7,579 bases of DNA. Source: Spirochaetales bacterium (lineage in GTDB: Bacteria; Spirochaetota; Spirochaetia; JAGLYY01). This document shows, piece by piece, positions 1 through 5,537 of this stretch. Where the stretch lies: contig JAGLYY010000304.1 of assembly GCA_023131935.1 (NCBI GenBank), forward strand, positions 1 through 7,579, in the 5' to 3' direction. Made by a program: the position numbers and the translations under genes. Positions within the stretch are counted from its first letter, which is position 1; each line of letters opens with the position of its first letter. The notes beneath the pieces were generated by a model that saw only the letters and a program-made list of their open reading frames with translations, was not told where the DNA came from and did not search any database.

Positions 1-1
1 C

Positions 2-742
2 CGGTGGATGAGTGCTGATCCGGCGATGGAGAGTTATATTCCCAATCCTGGAGGCGATCCTTTAAAACTTCCTGGAGAAGGTGGGGTCTTTAATCCGGTT
101 AACCTGAATCTGTATCATTATGCTGGGAATAATCCGGTTAAGTATATAGACCCGACAGGGATGGTTATACAAAGGACCATGGCGCTAGATAGGATGACTA
201 ACTATCGCTCAAATGTGATGTTAGGGAATTCTAGTACTGAACAGTTTAGGAGATACGGTTGTTATCCAACAGCACTTTCGAACGTTCTCGGCACATTAAT
301 TGGGAATCGGATATATCGAAGGAATATACCTAATTCTTATGGTTATGGAAGTTTAGGTCTGAATGCTTATAGTAGCTTATTTGCAAGTGGAACTGGAAAT
401 ATGCCTAGATCTTCTATGGACAAAATATTTGGGAAGGGTAATTGGGATTACTGGACACGAGATGTTCAGGGAAGCGAAGGCTTGTTGCAGAAGCTAAGAG
501 AGTATGAGGAGTCAGGAAAGAAGTATTTAATCGTAGGAATATTTGATCTGACTGATGTAGCTGAAGATGTAGATAACCATATGGTCGGTATAAATGGATT
601 ACCTGGGGAAGATGGGGTATTCTCTATAGAGGATATAGTTCCATCAAGCCAAGGTGATAGAAATCGGTTGGCAGATGAAAATCAACGACAAGCATATAAT
701 GTTGATAATCTGAAAGAATTCAGAGTAATTGAGGTAAAGTGA
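2..742 (+). CDS. Rhs/YD-repeat protein, C-terminal end with papain/C39-like cysteine peptidase toxin domain (5' partial)
   Basis: The 3' end of a much larger gene. The frame is open from base 2 (R-W before the Met at 8), and that Met is internal, with no ribosome binding site. Residues are counted from it. Residues 1-52 are the end of the Rhs core: MSADP at 1-5, then YHYAGNNPVKY with DPTG at 48-51, the usual boundary before a variable C-terminal toxin. Residues 53-244 form that variable domain. It shows a cysteine-peptidase-like pattern: YGCYPTAL with Cys85 at the start of a predicted helix, NHMVGING with His191 on a predicted strand, and an acidic residue in SIEDIVPSS (Asp209). The order Cys-His-Asp and the GC-x-PTAL motif recall the C39/papain-like fold. 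In Rhs systems such a domain may be the delivered toxin, or may process the polyprotein. The Rhs assignment is firm; the peptidase call is inferred from motifs only. The gene overlaps the next by one base, and base composition becomes AT-rich after the core boundary. Confidence 0.85.
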   Translation, partial: RWMSADPAMESYIPNPGGDPLKLPGEGGVFNPVNLNLYHYAGNNPVKYIDPTGMVIQRTMALDRMTNYRSNVMLGNSSTEQFRRYGCYPTALSNVLGTLIGNRIYRRNIPNSYGYGSLGLNAYSSLFASGTGNMPRSSMDKIFGKGNWDYWTRDVQGSEGLLQKLREYEESGKKYLIVGIFDLTDVAEDVDNHMVGINGLPGEDGVFSIEDIVPSSQGDRNRLADENQRQAYNVDNLKEFRVIEVK

Positions 743-1443
743 TGAAAGCATTGATCATTATATTTTTATTGATATTTCCCTTGTTTTCATGTGATAAAAA
801 CAGTAATACTCAGGAAATAATTAGCAAGAATAGTGATAATGGAATATCAATTATCAATGAAAAAATCTCAAGTTCGCCTCTTGAAGAATGCGAACGGATT
901 GAGCTCGTTGATATATACTCTGGAAATCCAGATTTTAACCTCATTGAAATATATAGGATAGGGGAGAAAAAGGAACTTATTCATACCATTTATACAAAAA
1001 CTAATTTCTATTATATACACAAGCATTCTGGAGATATTTATTTCACAATAAATGATGATGACCTGTTCAATGGCTTAAATGATCTATGGATAATTAACGA
1101 GAAAAGTGGATTTATAAAAAACATGAATATTAAAATAGGAAACGATTTCAGTTTTTCGTTTGATGGGAAATACTTATGCTATGTATACAATGACTATGGA
1201 AGATCCTTTGGAGACGATCCATTGGATTGGGCTTTTATACCAGTTGTAAAACTTTTAGATTTAAATACAGGTAGAGAAATAAAATATGATTTTGCTGAGT
1301 CATTTTTAGAAAAACAATGGAGTGCTGCTGTTGATATTAAACCGTTATCTGATAGATTTAGTTTAAAGTTTTCTATGGATGGAGGTATTCTAGGTCAAGG
1401 GTATATTCTGCTAACTGATAAAAAATTCTATCAGACTAAATAA
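742..1443 (+). CDS. predicted lipoprotein, candidate immunity protein for the Rhs toxin
   Basis: A 233-residue protein. The ATG at 742 shares its A with the upstream TGA, and GAGG at 731-734 lies 7 bases before it. An in-frame GTG at 739 would be only 4 bases from that GAGG, so 742 is preferred. Residues 1-17 form a type II signal peptide: Lys2, a hydrophobic stretch, then L-F-S-C with Cys17 as the lipidation site. The lipobox is relaxed, as is common in spirochaetes. A polar linker follows. Residues 136-184 (FSFSFDGKYLCYVY, then VKLLDLNTGREI) look like one or two blades of a beta-propeller-like fold. I do not recognise the family. Its position directly behind a polymorphic-toxin C-terminus, with coupled translation and similar AT-rich composition, fits a cognate immunity protein. 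A lipid anchor would place it in the periplasm or at a membrane surface, implying that the toxin acts there. That role is inference from position. Confidence 0.8.
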   Translation: MKALIIIFLLIFPLFSCDKNSNTQEIISKNSDNGISIINEKISSSPLEECERIELVDIYSGNPDFNLIEIYRIGEKKELIHTIYTKTNFYYIHKHSGDIYFTINDDDLFNGLNDLWIINEKSGFIKNMNIKIGNDFSFSFDGKYLCYVYNDYGRSFGDDPLDWAFIPVVKLLDLNTGREIKYDFAESFLEKQWSAAVDIKPLSDRFSLKFSMDGGILGQGYILLTDKKFYQTK

Positions 1444-1482
1444 ACAATGTATTCACTGAAAACTAAAGTGAGAGGCCGTTGA

Positions 1483-1653
1483 ATGTTTTCCGTTAAAGGA
1501 TTTGATAGACTGCCTTTAGATATTACGTACAAAATTCATGAGATCGATCTTGAATCTATAAATATCCCCGGAGTCGGCAGAATAGTAAAGTCCCCCGCAC
1601 CGATAGCTGTCAGGTTCAACGGCATTTCTGCCGGTGGAAAACAACAGATATAG
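1483..1653 (+). CDS. possible small hypothetical protein or start of a broken gene
   Basis: A 56-residue ORF beginning MFSVKGFDRL. An AGAGG motif at 1471-1475 lies 7 bases before the ATG, which is the best reason to consider it real. It ends at TAG (1651-1653), yet the same frame then stays open for 48 more sense codons to a TAA at 1798-1800. It could therefore be the front of a ~105-codon gene broken by one nonsense change. No signal peptide, membrane segment or known motif is visible. It starts 39 bases after the lipoprotein gene and could be a third member of the toxin locus. The opposite strand is also open here, so chance is a serious alternative. Confidence 0.25.
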   Translation: MFSVKGFDRLPLDITYKIHEIDLESINIPGVGRIVKSPAPIAVRFNGISAGGKQQI

Positions 1654-1708
1654 AGAGCAGCGCAAGGTGGTAATGCCGACTTCAGTCTTACCCAAACATT
1701 AATCCCTC

Positions 1709-1734
1709 TGAAGCGAGGCGAAGCCTCATGTTCA
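1709..1734. repeat. small imperfect hairpin
   Basis: GAGGC at 1715-1719 and GCCTC at 1723-1727 form a perfect 5-bp stem around a 3-base loop. TGAA at 1709-1712 and TTCA at 1731-1734 add an outer 4-bp stem separated by a small internal loop. There is no T-run on either side, so it is not a normal terminator. It could be a REP-like repeat unit, but only one copy is seen here. Confidence 0.35.
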
Positions 1735-1780
1735 CGGATAAATACCATCGTGTCCCATCCGCGTGACCCCATACTTTTAC

Positions 1781-1798
1781 TATATTTTTCCGTTGTTT
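1781..1798. repeat. 18-base direct repeat, copy 1
   Basis: The 18-base sequence TATATTTTTCCGTTGTTT matches copy 2 at 2031-2048 with one C/T difference. The copies are 250 bases apart in the same orientation and lie in the gene-poor stretch. The flanking bases do not extend the match, so this may be the core of a decayed duplication or only an AT-rich coincidence. Confidence 0.35.
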
Positions 1799-2030
1799 AA
1801 AATAACTTTCTTCATCCATTATTTCAGTAGAAGACCGTAAAAGAAGAAACAAAAATCTACACCGGAATGGGAATGGTGTACTTTAATGCCCATGCCGTTT
1901 CAAAATATATTAGCGTCATGGATTTGCAGGGGATAATGAAATAAACCTATTAGTCTTTGAAAATATAGGGAAGGGAGCTTGTAACTGCCTCCGGTAGACT
2001 CTGATAGTCAAAACGCTTCCATGGTGGTTT

Positions 2031-2048
2031 TATATTTTTCTGTTGTTT
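2031..2048. repeat. 18-base direct repeat, copy 2
   Basis: Matches copy 1 at 1781-1798 in 17 of 18 positions (TATATTTTTCTGTTGTTT). Read on the minus strand, each copy would encode KQ(R/Q)KNI in an open frame, so a duplicated coding remnant is a conceivable origin. I see no further similarity around it. Confidence 0.35.
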
Positions 2049-2067
2049 TGCGGGTGGTTCCAGTCTG

Positions 2068-2102
2068 AAATGCCTGATAATTGAATAATTATTCCTGCAT
2101 TT
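2068..2102. promoter_or_regulatory. interrupted AT-rich dyad upstream of the serC promoter, candidate operator
   Basis: AAATGC (2068-2073) pairs with GCATTT (2097-2102), and ATAATT (2077-2082) pairs with AATTAT (2087-2092) around a GAAT tetraloop, with an unpaired 3/4-base bulge between the two stems. A second, slightly offset 12-base perfect palindrome, GAATAATTATTC, sits at 2083-2094. The centre lies about 47 bases before the -35 box at 2132. Lrp/AsnC regulators bind AT-rich imperfect palindromes, often well upstream of the promoter, and the gene after serC encodes such a regulator. The symmetry is seen directly; the link to that regulator is inference. Confidence 0.4.
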
Positions 2103-2131
2103 AACGGATATATAATTTTCTTCACTTTTAA

Positions 2132-2160
2132 TTGACAAATACATAAATCAATACTACTCT
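2132..2160 (+). promoter_or_regulatory. sigma70-type promoter of the serC-gcv cluster
   Basis: A consensus -35 box TTGACA (2132-2137) and a TACTCT -10 box (2155-2160, matching TATAAT at the key first, second and last bases) are separated by exactly 17 bases. Transcription would start near 2167, leaving a leader of about 45 bases before the serC ATG. It is the only strong promoter I see before the gene cluster. Confidence 0.6.
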
Positions 2161-2211
2161 ATGGCTGTCAATCCAACAGGTACCACACATTTGCATTAAT
2201 GGGGGAACATT

Positions 2212-3291
2212 ATGAGCAGGAAAATAAATTTTTACGCGGGCCCATCTACTCTGCCGGTAGATGTCCTCGCGGAACTGAAAAAGAATATTGACGAATACCA
2301 GGGGATGGGGCTATCTCTTATCGAGACAAGCCACCGGAGCAAGGAATATGACGCGGTACATAACGAAGCAATTTCTCTTTTCCGCGAGCTCCTGAATATT
2401 CCGGAGGATTATCATGTGCTTTTCCTCGGTGGCGGTGCAACCCTCCAATTCTCCATGATCCCGATGAACTTTCTTCCCGCTGGGAGAAGCTGCGATTTTA
2501 CCCTGACCGGGACATGGGCAAGTAAAGCCTATGCCGATACGAAAAAAGTAGGGAAGGTCGAAGTTCTGTTCGATGGCAAAGATTCCGGTTATACAACCCT
2601 TCCTGAAAGTCTTGAGGTTCATAAAGATGCCGCTTATCTTCACATAACCAGTAATGAGACCATTGGCGGGCTTCAGTGGCAAAAATGGCCTGAAGCCGGA
2701 AATGTTCCTATTATCGCTGATATGTCTTCGGACATCCTCAGCAGACCTCTTCCTGTAGAAAAGTTTGCTATGATATACGCTGGGGCACAGAAAAATCTTG
2801 GCCCTGCGGGCGTCACCATAGCGATCATCAGAAAAGATCTGCTCGAACGTTGCCCCGATTCTTTAACTGCTTATTTAAACTACCGGACCCATGCGGATAA
2901 GAATTCACTTTACAATACTCCGCCGGTATTCTCCATTTACGCCATGATGCATGTTCTCAGGTGGGTAAAGAAACAGGGTGGTGCCGAAGCCATGGACAGG
3001 CTCTCCCGGGAAAAGGCCGCAATCATCTATAACATCATCGATGAAAGCAATGGATTTTACACCTGTCCGGTAGAGGAAAAATCAAGGTCACGAATGAATA
3101 TAGTATTCCGGCTGAAAAATGAGGATATGGAAAAAACCTTTATCGCTGAAGCCGGAAAAAGAGATATGCTTGGCCTGAAGGGGCACCGGGTCGTCGGTGG
3201 GTGCCGGGCTTCCATATATAACTCAATGCCCAAAGAGGGAGTACAGCAGTTAGCGGATTTTATGAAGGAGTTCGCCAGGGATCGGACATGA
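2212..3291 (+). CDS. serC: phosphoserine aminotransferase SerC
   Basis: A cytosolic PLP enzyme (359 residues, normal for the family) that converts 3-phosphohydroxypyruvate and glutamate to phosphoserine and 2-oxoglutarate, the second step of serine synthesis. The N-terminus NFYAGPSTLP is diagnostic. GLSLIETSHRSKEY carries the substrate-binding His41-Arg42, and FLGGGATLQFSMIP (71-84) forms the cofactor phosphate-binding turn. GTW at 100-102 stacks on PLP, TSNETIGG places Thr150, and Asp170 binds the pyridine nitrogen. AGAQKNLGPAG carries the Schiff-base Lys194. GHRVVGGCRASIYN (324-337) has the C-terminal substrate Arg332. All catalytic residues are present. The start is supported by GGGGGA at 2201-2206, 5 bases before the ATG. 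Its stop overlaps the next start by 4 bases (ATGA), which suggests coupled translation with the regulator. serA and serB are not in the window. Confidence 0.96.
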   Translation: MSRKINFYAGPSTLPVDVLAELKKNIDEYQGMGLSLIETSHRSKEYDAVHNEAISLFRELLNIPEDYHVLFLGGGATLQFSMIPMNFLPAGRSCDFTLTGTWASKAYADTKKVGKVEVLFDGKDSGYTTLPESLEVHKDAAYLHITSNETIGGLQWQKWPEAGNVPIIADMSSDILSRPLPVEKFAMIYAGAQKNLGPAGVTIAIIRKDLLERCPDSLTAYLNYRTHADKNSLYNTPPVFSIYAMMHVLRWVKKQGGAEAMDRLSREKAAIIYNIIDESNGFYTCPVEEKSRSRMNIVFRLKNEDMEKTFIAEAGKRDMLGLKGHRVVGGCRASIYNSMPKEGVQQLADFMKEFARDRT

Positions 3292-3731
3292 AGATAGATG
3301 ATCTGAATTTCAGTATTATTAAACATCTTCGTGACGGAAGAAAATCCTACAGCAGGATCGCTGATGCCCTTTCTATTACCGAAAATACCGTACGCACCCG
3401 GGTCAACAAACTGATTGAGGATGGCATCCTGGATATTACCGGGCTTGTTGACCCTGACGCCATCCCGGGGCATCGGATGATTGTCATCGGAGTGAAATTG
3501 CAGACCGTGGAGCTGCTGAAGAAAGGGCAGGAGTTCAGCAATCTGAGGGGAGTGGTCTCGGTCAGCGTTGTTACCGGGAGGTACGACCTGTTGGTCCACG
3601 TCCTCTTGAAAGAAGATTTCGGGCTGCTTGAGTTTTATACCGAAGAAATTGCCAAGATTGATCAGGTGCAGGAGGTTGAAACCTTCGTAGTGTATAAGGG
3701 ATACAATCTTAAGGTGCCCTACATCTTGTAA
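3288..3731 (+). CDS. Lrp/AsnC-family transcriptional regulator
   Basis: A 147-residue DNA-binding protein with the two standard parts of the family. Residues 5-50 form an N-terminal winged helix-turn-helix (YSRIADALSITENTVRTRV, then KLIEDGIL). Residues 65-140 form a RAM ligand-binding domain with the VVTGRYDLLVHV segment (Gly97, Asp100) typical of the amino-acid pocket and dimer interface. AGGGA at 3277-3281 lies 6 bases before the ATG, which overlaps the serC TGA. In other bacteria Lrp-type proteins control glycine cleavage and serine synthesis genes in response to amino acids. Its position between serC and gcvH suggests local, possibly autoregulatory, control of this cluster. The ligand (glycine, serine or another amino acid) cannot be read from the sequence, and a global Lrp is not excluded. 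Confidence 0.93.
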   Translation: MKIDDLNFSIIKHLRDGRKSYSRIADALSITENTVRTRVNKLIEDGILDITGLVDPDAIPGHRMIVIGVKLQTVELLKKGQEFSNLRGVVSVSVVTGRYDLLVHVLLKEDFGLLEFYTEEIAKIDQVQEVETFVVYKGYNLKVPYIL

Positions 3732-3792
3732 CTTGATTTATTTTATGCTAACGATTTACATTTTATACAAATAAGAGACAAGGAGAATGGAA

Positions 3793-4173
3793 ATGAATTT
3801 ACCCGAGAATCTGAAGTACAGTAAAGATCATGAGTGGGTTAAAGTAGAGAACAATATCGCCTATATCGGGATAACCGATTATGCTCAGAATTCCCTTGGA
3901 GACATCGTATATGTAGAACTTCCTGAAGAGGAGGATGAAATTTCAAAGGGCGATGAGGTATTGAATATTGAGTCAGTAAAAGCCGCTGCTCCTATATATA
4001 CCCCTCTTTCCGGGAAAATTGTAAAGGTTAATGAGGATCTTGATGATGAACCGGAACTTCTTAATAAGGATGCTTTCGGTAATTTTATTTTTGCCCTCGA
4101 GATTAGCGATGCCGGGGAACTTGAAGAACTCTTGAGCGCCTCAGATTATGATAAGTTTCTGGAAGAGGAATAG
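3793..4173 (+). CDS. gcvH: glycine cleavage system H protein
   Basis: The lipoyl carrier (126 residues) that shuttles the aminomethyl group from glycine decarboxylase to the T protein. It has an N-terminal YSKDHEWVKVE, then ITDYAQNSLGDIVYVELPEE, the lipoylation segment NIESVKAAAPIYTPLSG with lipoyl Lys63, and a C-terminal Asp/Glu-rich DYDKFLEEE. An upstream in-frame ATG at 3787 would be only one base after AGGAG (3781-3785). The ATG at 3793 has a 7-base spacer and gives the usual N-terminus, so I place the start there. The family's usual C-terminal Gly-Glu-Gly-Trp motif is replaced by AFGNFIF, a mild divergence with no obvious loss of function. The gap to the preceding gene is about 60 bases and contains no clear terminator, so co-transcription with serC is likely. 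gcvPA follows after 20 bases. Confidence 0.96.
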   Translation: MNLPENLKYSKDHEWVKVENNIAYIGITDYAQNSLGDIVYVELPEEEDEISKGDEVLNIESVKAAAPIYTPLSGKIVKVNEDLDDEPELLNKDAFGNFIFALEISDAGELEELLSASDYDKFLEEE

Positions 4174-4193
4174 GAATAAAAAAAGGAGCCGCT

Positions 4194-5537
4194 ATGTTTC
4201 CCTATCTGCCGCATACGGAGGAAGATATTTCCTCTATGCTCGATGCGACCGGTGTTTCATCGATAGATGATCTTTTCAAAGAGATCCCTCCGGAAATAAG
4301 GTTAAAAGATTCCCTCAATATGCCTGAGGGATTGTCTGAGCATGAGGTTCTGACCCATCTCAAGGCACTGGCAGACAAGAATAAGAGGAGAATTTCTTTC
4401 CTCGGCTGTGGTAGTTACGATCACATTATCCCCTCAACTGTTTCCAGCCTCATGTCAAGGTCGGAATTTCTTACATCCTATACCCCCTACCAGGCTGAAA
4501 TTTCCCAGGGGATCCTTCAGGGAATTTTCGAATTCCAGACCTTGATCTGCCAGCTTACCGGTCTTGATGTTTCAAATGCATCTCTTTATGACGGACATAC
4601 GGCCGCTGTTGAAGCCTGTGCCATCGCTGTGAACAGCACCAGGAAGGCTGATACAATCCTCTACAGCAAGACCATCCACCCTTTTACCAAAGGGGTACTC
4701 AAAACCTACTTTCGGGATTTAGGCATTGCCCTGAAGGAGATTGAGGAAGAGAATGGTGTTACCTCAATTAATAAACTGAAGGAGCAGATTAAACCCGGAG
4801 TGGCAGCTGTTCTTCTTCAGACTCCGAACTTCTACGGTTTTCTGGAAGATTACGAAGGGATAGCAGAGAAGATCCATGAGGTAAAAGGGAAACTCATCAT
4901 TTCCTCCAACCCCATGTCCCTCGCGGTTGTGAAGAGCCAGAAAGAGTGGGGGGCGGATATTGCAATCGGTGATGCACAGGTATTCGGATTGCCCTCCTAT
5001 TTCGGCGGCCCTTCGGTTGGATACATCGCGGCTGCAGATAAATTCATGCGGAAGATGCCCGGCCGGATTGCCGGTCAGACCATTGACGCTGATGGCAAGA
5101 GGGCATTTGTTCTTACCCTTCAGGCCCGGGAGCAGCATATCAAACGGGAAAGGGCTACCTCCAATATCTGTTCCAACCAAGCCCTCGCCGCCTTGGGTAC
5201 GACGATTTATCTCGCTACTATTGGTAAAGAGGGGTTTCGGCAGGTTGGCAATCTGAATCTCCGGAAGGCCCACTACTTTTTCGACAAACTTACCGGTGAG
5301 GTTGGCCTCACACCCATTTCAAGGGCCCCTTTCTTCAATGAGTTCTCCCTGAAGGTTCCTGGTAATCTCCCTGAGGTTATGAAGAAGATGGAGGAGCGGG
5401 GATTCTTCCCGGGGGTTAATATCTCTGCCATGCTTCCCGGTATGGAGGAGGGGGTGCTGACCATTGCGGTTACTGAAAAACGGACCCGTGAAGAGCTTGA
5501 TGGATATGCTACAGAGATGAAGAGGATATTGTCATGA
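4194..5537 (+). CDS. gcvPA: glycine dehydrogenase (decarboxylating) subunit 1 (P protein alpha)
   Basis: The N-terminal half of glycine decarboxylase as a separate 447-residue subunit, the form found in clostridia, Thermotoga, spirochaetes and archaea rather than the single ~950-residue chain. With GcvPB it decarboxylates glycine and passes the aminomethyl group to lipoyl-GcvH. Family signatures in order: GCGSYDHIIPS (71-81), FLTSYTPYQAEISQGILQ (92-109) with FEFQT, GLDVSNASLYDG (123-134), DAQVFGLPSYFGGPSVGYIA (260-279), MPGRIAGQT (288-296) and REQHIKRERATSNICSNQAL (312-331). It has no PLP lysine, which is expected because the active lysine is in the beta subunit. AGGAG at 4184-4188 is 5 bases before the ATG. 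The stop overlaps gcvPB by 4 bases, which fits 1:1 synthesis of the two subunits. Confidence 0.97.
   Translation: MFPYLPHTEEDISSMLDATGVSSIDDLFKEIPPEIRLKDSLNMPEGLSEHEVLTHLKALADKNKRRISFLGCGSYDHIIPSTVSSLMSRSEFLTSYTPYQAEISQGILQGIFEFQTLICQLTGLDVSNASLYDGHTAAVEACAIAVNSTRKADTILYSKTIHPFTKGVLKTYFRDLGIALKEIEEENGVTSINKLKEQIKPGVAAVLLQTPNFYGFLEDYEGIAEKIHEVKGKLIISSNPMSLAVVKSQKEWGADIAIGDAQVFGLPSYFGGPSVGYIAAADKFMRKMPGRIAGQTIDADGKRAFVLTLQAREQHIKRERATSNICSNQALAALGTTIYLATIGKEGFRQVGNLNLRKAHYFFDKLTGEVGLTPISRAPFFNEFSLKVPGNLPEVMKKMEERGFFPGVNISAMLPGMEEGVLTIAVTEKRTREELDGYATEMKRILS

Larger units (their letters stand above)
1444..2131. other. gene-poor accessory stretch, probably decayed DNA
   Basis: About 690 bases without a convincing gene. 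Reading frames on both strands are short and none shows a family I recognise. What it holds is a 56-codon + strand ORF (1483-1653) whose frame stays open beyond its TAG to 1800, and a 37-codon + strand open stretch before the TAA at 1942 with several in-frame ATGs and no ribosome binding site. Minus-strand frames across 1536-1772 and 1950-2144 also lack ribosome binding sites. A GAGGC/GCCTC hairpin, two copies of an 18-base repeat and an AT-rich dyad at the right end complete it. Lying between an Rhs toxin locus and a housekeeping operon, it plausibly carries remnants of displaced cassettes, but that is inference. Confidence 0.5.

Noticed and set aside
8..742. The Met at 8 as a true gene start
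   Set aside because: The frame is open upstream (Arg-Trp), there is no ribosome binding site, and RWMSADP is an internal Rhs core motif.
1452..1472. Terminator after the lipoprotein gene
   Set aside because: TCACT/AGTGA makes only a 5-bp stem with a 9-base loop and no T-run.
1536..1772. Minus-strand 78-codon ORF
   Set aside because: No ribosome binding site or recognisable domain, and it overlaps a + strand frame with a better one.
1950..2144. Minus-strand 64-codon ORF
   Set aside because: No Shine-Dalgarno sequence before its ATG, and it covers the probable serC control region and part of the promoter.
1950..2211. Glycine riboswitch before the serC-gcv cluster
   Set aside because: I looked for the tandem aptamer pattern and saw none; the leader after the predicted start is only about 45 bases.
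3732..3786. Internal promoter before gcvH
   Set aside because: TTGATT at 3733 and AT-rich TATACA at 3764 are present, but no pair with good spacing and good boxes; the gap is short and co-transcription with serC explains it.
4764..5273. Long minus-strand ORF inside gcvPA
   Set aside because: It is a shadow of a clearly conserved gene, with no protein family match or ribosome binding site.
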